Positions 1-8,992 of a DNA stretch of 64,000 bases are shown piece after piece (the stretch's first letter is position 1; the number at the start of each line of letters is the position of its first letter). This DNA comes from Hyunsoonleella jejuensis. Lineage in GTDB: Bacteria; Bacteroidota; Bacteroidia; Flavobacteriales; Flavobacteriaceae. Position numbers and translations under genes: made by a program. The notes below the pieces were generated by a model. That model did no database searches and was not told the origin of the DNA. It was given only the letters and a program-made list of their open reading frames with translations. The stretch is taken from contig NZ_FOFN01000003.1 of NCBI RefSeq assembly GCF_900111025.1, positions 558,001-622,000 of the forward strand, given 5' to 3'.

Positions 1-1
1 A

Positions 2-1828
2 AGAACACCACAACAAATTACCAAATTAGGTTCTGAAAGATGGGCAGAATTGGCAAAAATTGAAGAAGAAGATAGAGCGGAAAACTATCCGTCTTTAGAA
101 GAGTTAATGCCTTCAATATTTAATGAATTAAATACATATCAGGACATTTTAGAAAAGCATTATCGAGATATGCAAGATATGGAGTTTACCATTCAAGATG
201 GAAAACTTTGGATTTTGCAAACAAGAAACGGTAAGCGTACAGGTGCTGCAATGGTGAAAATTGCCATGGACCTACTAAAAGAAGGAATGATTAATGAAAA
301 AGAGGCGTTATTGCTCATTGAGCCAAATAAATTGGATGAGTTGTTACACCCTGTTTTCGATCCTATCGCTTTAAAAAGAGCTCATGTGATAGCGCAAGGT
401 TTACCGGCATCACCAGGTGCAGCTACTGGAAAAATAGTATTTTTTGCAGACGAAGCCAGTAAATATAAGAGCAGTATATTAGTAAGAATAGAAACCTCTC
501 CAGAAGATTTAGAGGGGATGAATATTGCTAAGGGTATTTTAACCGCCCGCGGTGGTATGACGTCTCACGCGGCAGTTGTTGCGCGTGGTATGGGCAAATG
601 TTGTATTTCTGGTGCTGGTGCATTAAAAATAAACTATAAGAAAAGAACACTTACTGTTGGAGACCACGAATACCATGAAGGTGATTGGATTTCATTAAAC
701 GGTTCTACTGGAAATATTATAGAAGGTAAGGTAGCCACAAAAGAGCCCGAATTGAGCGGTGAATTTGCTGAGGTTATGGCTCTTACGGATAAGTATAGCC
801 AAATAAAAGTGAGAACGAATGCCGATAGTCCTAAAGATGCAAAAATTGCCCGCAGTTTTGGTGCGCAAGGTATTGGTTTAACAAGAACAGAACACATGTT
901 TTTCGAGTTAGATAGAATAAAGGCAATGCGCGAAATGATTCTTGCTGACACCGTTAAAGGTAGAAAACAAGCACTTGAAGAGTTATTGCCAATGCAACGA
1001 GAGGATTTCGAAGGTATTTTTGAAGCTATGGAAGGACACTCTGTTACCATTCGATTACTAGACCCACCATTGCATGAGTTCGTACCACATCAATTAGCGA
1101 CTCAAAAAGAGTTGGCTGAAGATATGCACATCTCTCTACAAGCCGTTAAAAATAAAGTAGCTGAGTTGGAAGAGTTCAATCCAATGTTAGGTCATAGAGG
1201 TTGTAGATTAGGAAATACTTATCCTGAAATTACAGAGATGCAAACTCGAGCTATTATTGAGGCTGCGCTTAACTTAAAGGAAAAGGGTATCAATTGTAAA
1301 CCAGAAATTATGGTGCCATTGGTAGGAACTGTCGCAGAGTTTGAAGCTCAAGCTCAAGTTATTCGATCTACTGCAGATGTTATTTTTAAAGAACGAAATG
1401 ATAGTGTTGAATATTTAGTAGGAACCATGATAGAAGTGCCGAGAGCAGCCTTAATGGCAGATTTAATTGCTGAGAAAGCAGATTTCTTCTCTTTTGGAAC
1501 AAACGATTTAACACAAATGACTTTTGGTTACTCCAGAGATGATGCTGGTAAATTCTTGCCGTTATATATAGAAAAGGGTATTTTAAAAGTTGACCCGTTC
1601 GAGGTGATTGACCAAGAAGGAGTGGGACAACTTGTAAAACTAGGAACAGAACGCGGCAGAAGCACTAAGCCAAACTTGAAAGTTGGTGTTTGTGGCGAGC
1701 ACGGTGGCGAACCAAGTTCAGTAGAGTTTTTCTACAATACAGGAATGGATTATGTAAGTTGTTCGCCTTATCGTGTACCTATTGCAAGACTAGTTTCTGC
1801 ACAGGCTGCGATAAAAGCAACGCCGTAA
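2..1828 (+). CDS. ppdK: Pyruvate, phosphate dikinase (5' end outside window)
   Basis: This is the C-terminal two thirds (about 608 residues) of pyruvate phosphate dikinase, which interconverts pyruvate + ATP + Pi with PEP + AMP + PPi in the cytoplasm. The reading frame is open from base 2, so the gene begins upstream of the window; the ATG at base 50 is internal. The end of the nucleotide-binding part is recognisable (TIQDGKLWILQTRNGKR). The swivelling phosphohistidine domain follows with GGMTSHAAVVARGMG, whose His is the phosphorylated residue. The PEP/pyruvate barrel ends in GVCGEHGGEPSSVEFF, which carries the catalytic Cys. The family is usually about 880-910 residues, so roughly 280-300 are missing only because of the window edge. 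A strong hairpin terminator follows the stop codon. The identification is very secure. Confidence 0.96.
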   Translation, partial: RTPQQITKLGSERWAELAKIEEEDRAENYPSLEELMPSIFNELNTYQDILEKHYRDMQDMEFTIQDGKLWILQTRNGKRTGAAMVKIAMDLLKEGMINEKEALLLIEPNKLDELLHPVFDPIALKRAHVIAQGLPASPGAATGKIVFFADEASKYKSSILVRIETSPEDLEGMNIAKGILTARGGMTSHAAVVARGMGKCCISGAGALKINYKKRTLTVGDHEYHEGDWISLNGSTGNIIEGKVATKEPELSGEFAEVMALTDKYSQIKVRTNADSPKDAKIARSFGAQGIGLTRTEHMFFELDRIKAMREMILADTVKGRKQALEELLPMQREDFEGIFEAMEGHSVTIRLLDPPLHEFVPHQLATQKELAEDMHISLQAVKNKVAELEEFNPMLGHRGCRLGNTYPEITEMQTRAIIEAALNLKEKGINCKPEIMVPLVGTVAEFEAQAQVIRSTADVIFKERNDSVEYLVGTMIEVPRAALMADLIAEKADFFSFGTNDLTQMTFGYSRDDAGKFLPLYIEKGILKVDPFEVIDQEGVGQLVKLGTERGRSTKPNLKVGVCGEHGGEPSSVEFFYNTGMDYVSCSPYRVPIARLVSAQAAIKATP

Positions 1829-1858
1829 TATTATCTGTTTATAATTATTTTAAAGTCA

Positions 1859-1888
1859 AAAAAACCACCTTTTTTAAGGTGGTTTTTT
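1859..1888 (+). terminator. Rho-independent terminator of ppdK
   Basis: A perfect 13-bp stem (AAAAAACCACCTT / AAGGTGGTTTTTT) closes a TTTT loop about 30 nt after the ppdK stop. It ends in a T run on the plus strand and an equivalent one on the minus strand, so it could also act on transcription of the remnant to its right. Confidence 0.85.
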
Positions 1889-1906
1889 AAGTAAATACTC
1901 TTAAAA

Positions 1907-2104
1907 TTATTGTATGATTATTTTTTTAGTCCTACTAATACCGTTTATATATTCAACGTTTAGAATATAGATTCCTTGATTTAAAAAGTTTAATAATAAT
2001 TCATTTTGAATTGTTTTAGATTCAAAAACTTTTTGAGATAGGATGTTGTAAATAGAAAGCTTTTTAATCTCTAAAATATCTTGTTTTTCATTAAAATATT
2101 TTAG
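1907..2104 (-). pseudogene. Remnant of a T9SS type A C-terminal sorting domain
   Basis: The minus strand holds 65 sense codons and a TAA stop (1907-1909) but no start codon. An in-frame stop lies just upstream of the Leu codon at 2102-2104. The translation looks like the tail of a secreted Bacteroidetes protein: it contains IKKLSIYNILSQKVF, then LNFLNQGIYILNV and ends ISRTKKIIIQ. This is the pattern of the type A sorting domain (hydrophobic 'Y-N-x-x-G/S' strand, 'L-x-x-G-I-Y', and a basic '(K/R)-K-(I/L)-(I/V)' end). I infer the stub of a decayed secreted-protein gene whose main body has been deleted. What the rest of the protein was cannot be seen. Confidence 0.7.
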
Positions 2105-2144
2105 AAATTATTTCGCGACAATGACCGGGGTCATTTTTCATAAA

Positions 2145-2174
2145 AAAACCACCTTGTTTTCACAAGATGGTTTT
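2145..2174 (-). terminator. Terminator of the FKBP lipoprotein gene
   Basis: A 12-bp stem (AAAACCACCTTG / CAAGATGGTTTT) has a six-base loop. The single imperfect pair is a G-U wobble only in the minus-strand transcript, where the stem is followed by a T run. It lies 25 nt beyond the stop of the 2200-2658 gene. Confidence 0.8.
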
Positions 2175-2199
2175 CAATATTTTAAGTTTAAGTTATAGT

Positions 2200-2658
2200 C
2201 TAATTAACCGAAATCAAATGCACATCAAAAATTAGTACAGCACCTCCAGGAATAGTTCCTCTGCCTGTACTTCCATAAGCTAAATGCGAAGGAATTAATA
2301 GAATACCACTACCGCCTTCTTTAAAATAGGTAATACCTTCTGTCCATCCAGCTATTACTTGTTGTAAGCCAAAAGAAACACCTTCTACATTACTTTCATC
2401 AAACACATTTTTGTTAGTAAAATAGCCTTTGTACGCTACGGTTACATTATCAGTAACTGTAGGTTGTGTGCCTGTTCCAGGTTCATCAATAACATAATAC
2501 AAACCTGTATTGCTTTTTTCAGCATTTAAATTATTAGCTGTTATATAATCGTTGATTTCCTTGTCGTTGGCTTCTCTAAAATCCGCAATTGTTGGGGTGT
2601 CATCAGAAGAACAAGCTGTAAGAAACAAAACTAAAAAAGCTACTACTGTATATTTCAT
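2200..2658 (-). CDS. FKBP-type peptidyl-prolyl isomerase lipoprotein
   Basis: This 152-residue protein is a peptidyl-prolyl cis/trans isomerase of the FKBP family, predicted to be membrane-anchored and to help fold exported proteins. A short signal peptide ends in the lipobox LTAC (Cys16), followed by an Asp-rich linker. The FKBP domain covers about residues 55-152. Visible family features are VTVAYKGYF, FDES, VIAGWTEGI, LLIPSHLAYG and the final LIFDVHLISV strand. The size and layout resemble the small FKBP lipoproteins of flavobacteria, including the gliding-associated GldI type, but I cannot assign it to GldI. The gene stands alone, with its own terminator downstream and the htpG terminator upstream. 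The ATG at 2656-2658 is directly followed by a basic and hydrophobic signal sequence, which supports the start. Confidence 0.9.
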   Translation of the reverse strand: MKYTVVAFLVLFLTACSSDDTPTIADFREANDKEINDYITANNLNAEKSNTGLYYVIDEPGTGTQPTVTDNVTVAYKGYFTNKNVFDESNVEGVSFGLQQVIAGWTEGITYFKEGGSGILLIPSHLAYGSTGRGTIPGGAVLIFDVHLISVN

Positions 2659-2707
2659 ATAAATATTTTTGCTGCAAATATAAGTTCTAGTTTAAATTGC
2701 GCAATAA

Positions 2708-2737
2708 AAAACCACCTTGTTTTCACAAAGTGGTTTT
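2708..2737 (-). terminator. Terminator of htpG
   Basis: A 12-bp stem (AAAACCACCTTG / CAAAGTGGTTTT) has its one wobble as G-U on the minus-strand transcript and is followed there by a T run. It lies about 40 nt after the htpG stop. It is nearly identical in sequence to the hairpin at 2145-2174. Confidence 0.8.
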
Positions 2738-2775
2738 AATCTATAATAGATTGCGGAATTGTTTCAGCGTGTCAA

Positions 2776-4686
2776 CTATTTTATCATATCATAGCTACGC
2801 TTAATGAAGTTTGTTAATTCTTCACCTTTAAGCAAACCTTGAGATAAACGTGCCAAATCTAAACTTTGGTTAATTAAACGTTCTTGTTTCTTTTTAGTTT
2901 TAGTGTTTAAAATTTCACCGACTAAATCAGAGTTTGTATTAACCACAAGATTGTACATTTCTGGCATATTCCCCATACCAAACATACCGCCACCGCCAGT
3001 TTGCTGCATCTCTTTCATACGGCGCATAAACTCAGGTTGGGTGATGATAAACGGATTAGCATTACTATCCATAGCTTCTAGCTGTACCATGAATTTTTCA
3101 GAAGGAATTACCTCTTTCAACAATTCATCTAAAGCTTTCTTTTGGTCTTCATCTAGCTTAGAAATCTTAGTGTCATCTTTCTTGATAAGATTATCAATAT
3201 GGTCACCATCGACGCGAGCAAAAGAGATCTTTTCTTTTGTTGTTTCTAGCTTTTGAATTAAATGCGACACAATTGGAGAATCTAACAGCAATACTTCGTA
3301 ATCCTTTGCTTTTGCAGCTTCAATATAGCTATGTTGTGCATCTTTGTCGGATGCGTACAGAATTACTAATTTATCATCCTTATCGGTTTGGTTCGCTTTA
3401 ATTTTATCATACAATTCTTGGTAGGTAAAATACTTGCCATCAACTGTTGGATATAGTGCGAATGCTTCAGCTTTTTCAAAGAATTTTTCTTCAGATAGCA
3501 TACCGTATTCGATTACAATCTTAATGTCATTCCATTTTGCTTCAAAATCTTCACGATTATTGTTGAATAACGATTTTAATTTGTCAGCCACTTTTCTGGT
3601 GATATAGGAGGAAATCTTTTTTACAGCACCATCAGCCTGTAAGTATGAACGCGAAACGTTTAATGGAATATCAGGAGAATCAATAACACCACGAAGCATG
3701 GTTAAAAATTCAGGAACAATGCCTTCAACGTTATCTGTTACAAAAACCTGATTTTGATATAGTTGTATTTTATCCTTCTGAATCTGCATGTCGTTCGTCA
3801 TCTTAGGGAAGTATAAAATACCAGTTAGATTGAATGGGTAATCTACGTTTAAATGAATATTGAACAACGGCTCCTCAAACTGCATCGGGTACAATTCTCT
3901 ATAGAAGTTGCTATAATCTTCATCTTTTAAATCTGCTGGCTGTTTTGTCCATGCTGGGTTAGGATTGTTGATGATGTCATCAACAGTAATCTTCCTATGT
4001 GGTTCGGTAGTTTCTTTACCGTCCTTATCCTTAGTGGTTTTAGGCTCGTGCTCTGGATCGTTTATTTCCTTAGTGCCGAATTTAATCGGAATAGGCATAA
4101 ACTTATTATATTTAGTTAGTAGTTCACGAATACGTGACTCCTCTAAAAATTCTTCTTCACCTTCAGATATGTGCAAGATAATTTCAGTGCCTCTTTCTGT
4201 TTTATCTGCTGTTTCTAAAGTAAATTCAGGCGAACCATCACAGGTCCAATGCGCAGCAGGTTCATCTTTGTAGGACTTCGTAATAATTTCAACTTTATCA
4301 GCCACCATAAACGCCGAGTAAAAACCAAGACCAAAATGTCCAATAATACCAGCATCCTTGGCAGAGTCTTTATACTTGTCTAAAAACTCCTCAGCTCCTG
4401 AAAACGCAACTTGGTTAATGTATTTTTCAACCTCTTCCGCTGTCATACCCAAACCTTGGTCGCTTATATGAAGTTTTTTACCATCCTTATCAATTTTAAC
4501 CTCGATCTGTGGTTTGCCATATTCAACTTTTGCTTCACCAACATTTGTTAGATGCTTAAGTTTAAGTGTTGCATCTGTGGCATTACTAATCAGCTCACGT
4601 AAAAATATTTCGTGGTCGCTGTATAAGAATTTTTTAATTAACGGAAAGATATTCTCTACCGATACATTAATATTTCCTTTTGTCAT
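2776..4686 (-). CDS. htpG: Molecular chaperone HtpG (Hsp90 family)
   Basis: HtpG is the bacterial Hsp90, an ATP-dependent cytoplasmic dimeric chaperone. The 636-residue product shows the GHKL ATPase motifs in order: ELISNATDA (Asn for Mg/ATP), ISDQGLGMT, and GHFGLGFYSAFMVA forming the ATP lid. The middle domain (RELYPMQFEEPLFNIHLNVD and SRSYLQADG) and the C-terminal dimerisation region follow. The frame is open 33 codons further upstream, but that extension is hydrophobic and unlike the family. The ATG at 4684-4686 gives the usual start MTKGNINVSVENIFPLIKKF, so I place the start there. It is monocistronic, with a terminator at 2708-2737. No heat-shock operator was recognised in the 220 bp to the left of the divergent fabH-like gene. 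Confidence 0.97.
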   Translation of the reverse strand: MTKGNINVSVENIFPLIKKFLYSDHEIFLRELISNATDATLKLKHLTNVGEAKVEYGKPQIEVKIDKDGKKLHISDQGLGMTAEEVEKYINQVAFSGAEEFLDKYKDSAKDAGIIGHFGLGFYSAFMVADKVEIITKSYKDEPAAHWTCDGSPEFTLETADKTERGTEIILHISEGEEEFLEESRIRELLTKYNKFMPIPIKFGTKEINDPEHEPKTTKDKDGKETTEPHRKITVDDIINNPNPAWTKQPADLKDEDYSNFYRELYPMQFEEPLFNIHLNVDYPFNLTGILYFPKMTNDMQIQKDKIQLYQNQVFVTDNVEGIVPEFLTMLRGVIDSPDIPLNVSRSYLQADGAVKKISSYITRKVADKLKSLFNNNREDFEAKWNDIKIVIEYGMLSEEKFFEKAEAFALYPTVDGKYFTYQELYDKIKANQTDKDDKLVILYASDKDAQHSYIEAAKAKDYEVLLLDSPIVSHLIQKLETTKEKISFARVDGDHIDNLIKKDDTKISKLDEDQKKALDELLKEVIPSEKFMVQLEAMDSNANPFIITQPEFMRRMKEMQQTGGGGMFGMGNMPEMYNLVVNTNSDLVGEILNTKTKKKQERLINQSLDLARLSQGLLKGEELTNFIKRSYDMIK

Positions 4687-4906
4687 GATATATCTATTTA
4701 ATTCATTGTTTATTTCACTCCAGCATAAGGCAAAAAAAGTACCAAGACATAAAATATGACAAACTGACTGCTTTTTGAAAAACAATAATTTCTAAAACAT
4801 GATATTTAAGTTGGTATTCCAATTAGTTTTTAGAATTTAGAGTTTGAATGATTGGAATTTATGAATGTTATTTTGTATTTTGGTTTAAGATAAAAATAGA
4901 GATAGC

Positions 4907-5914
4907 ATGTATAATTCTAAAATAATAGGCCTTGGTAAGTATTTGCCGGATAATGTAGTGACAAACGATGATTTGTCTAAAATGATGGATACCAATGACG
5001 CCTGGATTCAAGAACGTACAGGAATAAAAGAGCGAAGATGGATAAAGGAAGGAACTGAGGACACATCTGCGGTTATGGGAGCTAAAGCGGCTAAAATTGC
5101 TATTGAGCGTGCTGGATTAACAAAGGACGATATTGATTTTATAGTATTTGCCACCTTAAGTCCCGACTACTACTTTCCTGGTTGTGGTGTGCAAATTCAA
5201 CATTTATTAGAAATGCCGACAATTGGTGCTTTAGATATTAGAAATCAATGTACAGGTTTTGTATATGCCGTTTCGGTGGCCGACCAATTTATAAAAACAG
5301 GCATGTATAAAAATATATTGGTTATTGGCTCTGAATACCATTCTGGTGGTTTAGAAAAATCTACAAGAGGACGAGGAGTGACTGTAATATTTGGAGATGG
5401 TGCAGGTGCAGCTGTTTTAACTAGAGAGGAAGACAATACTAAAGGGATTTTATCCTCTCATTTACATTCTGAAGGAAAATATGCTGAAGAACTCACTGTT
5501 TTAGGTCCTAGTATAAAGCATTGGGTACCTGAAATTTTGGAAGCAAACGACCCCAATGACACCTCTTACTACCCGTATATGAATGGTACGTTTGTGTTTA
5601 AACATGCTGTAGTGCGATTTAGTGAAGCTATTATGGAGGGATTAAAAACCAATAATTTACAAAAAGAAGATATTGATATGTTAATTCCACATCAAGCAAA
5701 CTTAAGGATATCACAATTTATCCAGAAGAAGTTTGGGTTGCGAGACGACCAAGTGTTTAACAATATTCAGAAATATGGAAATACCACGGCAGCATCAGTA
5801 ATTATTGCGTTAACAGAAGCATGGGAAGAAGGTAAAATTAACGATGGCGACACGGTAGTTTTAGCAGCTTTTGGTAGTGGTTTTACTTGGGGAAGTGTTA
5901 TCATGAAATGGTGA
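4907..5914 (+). CDS. 3-oxoacyl-ACP synthase III family protein (FabH-like)
   Basis: This 335-residue thiolase-fold condensing enzyme belongs to the KAS III family, which condenses an acyl-CoA starter with malonyl-ACP. The catalytic triad is intact: Cys115 in DIRNQCTGFVYA, His262 in LIPHQANLRI and Asn292 in YGNTTAAS. The N-terminal NDAWIQERTGIKERRW block is typical. It differs from the housekeeping FabH in the longer segment around residues 200-230. Bacteroidetes usually also have a FabH in the fab/plsX locus, so this stand-alone copy may be a specialised starter-unit enzyme. That is inference; the sequence does not show its substrate. It is monocistronic with a strong terminator just after it. 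Confidence 0.9.
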   Translation: MYNSKIIGLGKYLPDNVVTNDDLSKMMDTNDAWIQERTGIKERRWIKEGTEDTSAVMGAKAAKIAIERAGLTKDDIDFIVFATLSPDYYFPGCGVQIQHLLEMPTIGALDIRNQCTGFVYAVSVADQFIKTGMYKNILVIGSEYHSGGLEKSTRGRGVTVIFGDGAGAAVLTREEDNTKGILSSHLHSEGKYAEELTVLGPSIKHWVPEILEANDPNDTSYYPYMNGTFVFKHAVVRFSEAIMEGLKTNNLQKEDIDMLIPHQANLRISQFIQKKFGLRDDQVFNNIQKYGNTTAASVIIALTEAWEEGKINDGDTVVLAAFGSGFTWGSVIMKW

Positions 5915-5944
5915 TAAATTCTTGCTAAAAACGAAACAAAAAAC

Positions 5945-5984
5945 AAAAACCCGAAACTAGTATTGTAGATAGTTTCGGGTTTTT
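5945..5984 (+). terminator. Terminator after the FabH-like gene
   Basis: A perfect 15-bp stem (AAAAACCCGAAACTA / TAGTTTCGGGTTTTT) with a 10-base loop lies 30 nt after the stop and ends in a T run. Confidence 0.9.
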
Positions 5985-6397
5985 TAATGCTATTAATCAA
6001 CTGATTTCAATTAACACTAATTTTGAAAAGAGAAGCTCTTATTACTCAGTTAGATGACAATAGCAATTCAAAAATATTTTATTGGCTCATTCCCATCTAG
6101 TCCTTACTAAAACAAAACTCGAAATTTATTGTAATTCCGAGTTTGAAATGTGTCTAAAACACATTAACCGTTTAATAAAATGTTTTTAAAGCGACTAACT
6201 CAAATAATTACTAAATACGGTTTTTGGTTTTATATTAACGTTTTGTGGCAGGTTTTAGTATAACAATTTTCGAGTTTTAACATTTTTAACACATTTTACC
6301 AAAAAAGCAAACCCCCAAAGTATCAACTTTAGGGGTTCTATTTAATAATCTTAATATAACACTAACCATCAACTATTATCAGATTATTAAAATAATT
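5985..6397. other. Intergenic stretch with two minus-strand hairpins
   Basis: No coding sequence was found. Two hairpins are visible. At 6115-6144 a 12-bp stem (AAACTCGAAATT / AATTCCGAGTTT) has its imperfect pair as a G-U wobble only on the minus strand. The second, at 6310-6337, is described separately. The rest is AT-rich with nothing recognisable. The two successive minus-oriented hairpins could be a double terminator for the barrel-protein gene to the right. Confidence 0.5.
6301..6337 (-). terminator. Terminator of the TonB-dependent barrel gene
   Basis: The 12-bp stem AACCCCCAAAGT / ACTTTAGGGGTT has loop ATCA. Its only non-Watson-Crick pair is G-U on the minus-strand RNA, and a T6 run follows two bases beyond the stem on that strand. 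It lies 60 nt after the stop at 6398. Confidence 0.75.
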
Positions 6398-8887
6398 TTA
6401 TAGGAATCCACCACTACCTTCTTTTATATTATCATCTCTTTGTTTTCTTCGTAGAGCTCTGTATTTGCTGCCACCAAATCGGTAAGACAATGCAATATTC
6501 CAAGTATTGCTCTCCCAGTTAAACTGTCCGTTGCTTGGAAAGGGTGTAACGCCATCAAATTCAAAATTCATAGTATTTAAAATGTCGCTGTAATTAAAAC
6601 TAAACGTGGCACGTTGATCTTCTAAGAATGAATAGCGCATTCCAGTATTCAACATAAACATCGGTTTTCTAGTAAATTGAATTCCTTTTTCTTCGCCTCG
6701 ATACATCGTAAATAACGAAAAGTTTAATTTTTTAGAAGCTTTGAAATTGTTGAATAATCTTAAATTCCAAACTATATTATTCACATTAGTAGTTTGGGCA
6801 ATAATATCATCTGCTGTTGCATTTTGTAAATCATCGGTCACAATAATTTCGGTAATACCTTTTTGTTCTTGAGAATATAAATCAAAGCTACCGTTTAAAC
6901 TCCACCATGTGGTTGGTCTATAATTGCTTGATACTTCTACGCCGTAAGCTGTTGTGTTATCAAAGTTGTCAAAGGTTAAAATGGCATTTCCTGCAGGAAT
7001 GTTATTTCTGTCTATGCGTACAAAACGGTTAATATTATCTTCAATTAATCTTCCGAAAACACCTGCGGTAACTGTACCTTTTTTAAGTTTACGGGTATAG
7101 TTTAATTCTATAGAATTAGTAAATTGAGGCAATAATTGCGGATTACCAAAAGACGAAACCCTGGGCGTGCTCCATTCCCTTATGGGGTTGATTTGTTGTA
7201 GTCCCGGTCTATCAACCCTACGACTTGCGCTCATCTGATATGTATTCTTATCAGAAGCCTTATAGCTTACAAAAATAGAAGGGTAAACTTGAAAATATTC
7301 ATTATCAAAAGGTATTGCTTCCGTAGAGTTGTCATCAAAAAACTGAAGCGCATTGGCGTCTTCTATTACTTTTTCAAATCTAGCTCCTATTTGATAGTTC
7401 CATTTATCGTTTATCGTTTTTCCATAGGTAGCATATGCAGAAAATATATCCCTATTGTATTCAAAATCAGTACTCGGCGTTGGGATAATATTTCCTTCTC
7501 CATCAAAAGTCAGTCCGCTAGAGTTGTAGTCAATATCAGAATTAAAGAATCGCGCTTCTACACCTGCTTCTAACTTAGATTTTTCACTTAAGGGTTTAAC
7601 ATAATCTACATTAAAGAACGTTTGCTCTCTTTCTGTGTCAACCATGTCCACATAATCTGGTGGAAAGCTAAGATTCACAAAGTTGAAATTTGCTATTTCG
7701 TTATTATTAAATTTATTATGGTCTATTTCTATGTCTAATGTTTCATCTTCTTCTTCATTAAAATAGTGCTTAAAAGCAATGTTGTATTGGCTAGATAGAT
7801 TGTCTGTTATATTATTAAACAGTTGCCCCTGATTAATAGGACCAGGAAATGTAAGATCTGTGTCTCCGAAGCCCTTACCCTTAAATGTATTTTGATTGGT
7901 AAATACAGATATGTTGTTTTTATCATTCAGATAGTAATCTACTCCAAATTTATAAAGATGAGATTTGTTATTATTACCAAATTTTAAGTCTTGACGTGAG
8001 TTGTCATCAAGTCTCTCTATGTATCCGAAATTGTCATAATTACCAATGTTATTACCATAATTACCGTAAAAATTTAACTTACCGTTACGATAATTCATAT
8101 CTATAGAACTATTAAACTTTGCAAAAATTTCTTTTGTAACACCAACATTTAAATTACCATTAAAACCTAATTGAGTGTTTTTGTGCAGTTTAATATTAAT
8201 GATACCACTCATGCCCTCGGGATTGTACTTTGCTGAGGGATTTGTAATAAGTTCAATAGATTTAATGGATGTGGAAGGAATTTGTCTTAAAAGTTGTGCA
8301 ACGGGCACATTGCTTAATTTCCCATCGACCATTACGCGAACATTTTCGTTTCCTCTTAAACTAATGTTTCCTGTTTGCTGATCTACATTTACTGATGGTA
8401 AATTGTTCATAATATCGCTAGCGGTAGGGCCAGCGGTAGTAAGATCTTTACCAACCGTAATCACTTTTCTATCAACTTTTTGTTGAATGGTAGAAACTTC
8501 AGCTACTACCATTACAGCATCTAGCTCTTCCGTTGCTTCCTCTAAATAGATATTACCAAGGTTTACATTATAGTTACCACGTTTTAGGCTTATATCTTTG
8601 TTGTAGGTTTTGTAGCCAATATATTGGATGCTCACGGTGATATTGCTTTCTTCAATTCTTTCAATTTTAAACGTACCGTCGTCCAAGGTAATGCCGCCTG
8701 TTAAGATTTCGCTTTTGGAATTTTTAATGATTACGTTTACATATGGTAAGGGTTGCTTTAACTTTGCGTCTAATACTTTTCCTGATATGGTGCCTTTTTT
8801 GACATCGTTAGGTTCAGGAGAATAAGCGTGAGTTGAAAGTGAAAAAAAAGTGAATAAAAGTAAGCTTAATGAAATAGCCTTTTTCAT
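6398..8887 (-). CDS. TonB-dependent receptor-type outer membrane beta-barrel protein
   Basis: This 829-residue outer membrane protein has a signal peptide of about 22 residues (MKKAISLSLLLFTFFSLSTH). A carboxypeptidase-like regulatory beta-sandwich follows at about residues 33-115 (GTISGKVLDAKLKQPLPYVN). A plug domain at about 140-235 includes MNNLPSVNVDQQTGNISLRG and SIELITNPSAKYNPEGMSG. A long C-terminal barrel follows. This matches the 'outer membrane beta-barrel' family related to TonB-dependent receptors in Bacteroidetes, rather than the roughly 1000-residue SusC proteins. No SusD partner lies beside it, so a polysaccharide-utilisation role is not supported. The substrate is unknown; peptide, metal or signal uptake are all possible. 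It is monocistronic, with terminator-like hairpins downstream. Confidence 0.9.
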   Translation of the reverse strand: MKKAISLSLLLFTFFSLSTHAYSPEPNDVKKGTISGKVLDAKLKQPLPYVNVIIKNSKSEILTGGITLDDGTFKIERIEESNITVSIQYIGYKTYNKDISLKRGNYNVNLGNIYLEEATEELDAVMVVAEVSTIQQKVDRKVITVGKDLTTAGPTASDIMNNLPSVNVDQQTGNISLRGNENVRVMVDGKLSNVPVAQLLRQIPSTSIKSIELITNPSAKYNPEGMSGIINIKLHKNTQLGFNGNLNVGVTKEIFAKFNSSIDMNYRNGKLNFYGNYGNNIGNYDNFGYIERLDDNSRQDLKFGNNNKSHLYKFGVDYYLNDKNNISVFTNQNTFKGKGFGDTDLTFPGPINQGQLFNNITDNLSSQYNIAFKHYFNEEEDETLDIEIDHNKFNNNEIANFNFVNLSFPPDYVDMVDTEREQTFFNVDYVKPLSEKSKLEAGVEARFFNSDIDYNSSGLTFDGEGNIIPTPSTDFEYNRDIFSAYATYGKTINDKWNYQIGARFEKVIEDANALQFFDDNSTEAIPFDNEYFQVYPSIFVSYKASDKNTYQMSASRRVDRPGLQQINPIREWSTPRVSSFGNPQLLPQFTNSIELNYTRKLKKGTVTAGVFGRLIEDNINRFVRIDRNNIPAGNAILTFDNFDNTTAYGVEVSSNYRPTTWWSLNGSFDLYSQEQKGITEIIVTDDLQNATADDIIAQTTNVNNIVWNLRLFNNFKASKKLNFSLFTMYRGEEKGIQFTRKPMFMLNTGMRYSFLEDQRATFSFNYSDILNTMNFEFDGVTPFPSNGQFNWESNTWNIALSYRFGGSKYRALRRKQRDDNIKEGSGGFL

Positions 8888-8992
8888 TTGGTTTGATTAA
8901 TTTGATTGATGATTAATATTTACAGTCAACAAAAAGACGTTTCATTTTTATTAATGTTACTTCTTTTAACAAAAAATTATTGTTTTTAACAT

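Noticed and set aside
4687-4785. Upstream extension of htpG with a hydrophobic N-terminus
   Set aside because: The family start MTKGN is encoded by the ATG at 4686. The extension is unlike HtpG, and HtpG is cytoplasmic, so an added hydrophobic leader makes no sense.
6398-8887. Polysaccharide-utilisation locus around the TonB-type barrel
   Set aside because: No SusD-like lipoprotein, glycoside hydrolase or matching sensor gene is adjacent, and the protein is shorter than typical SusC.
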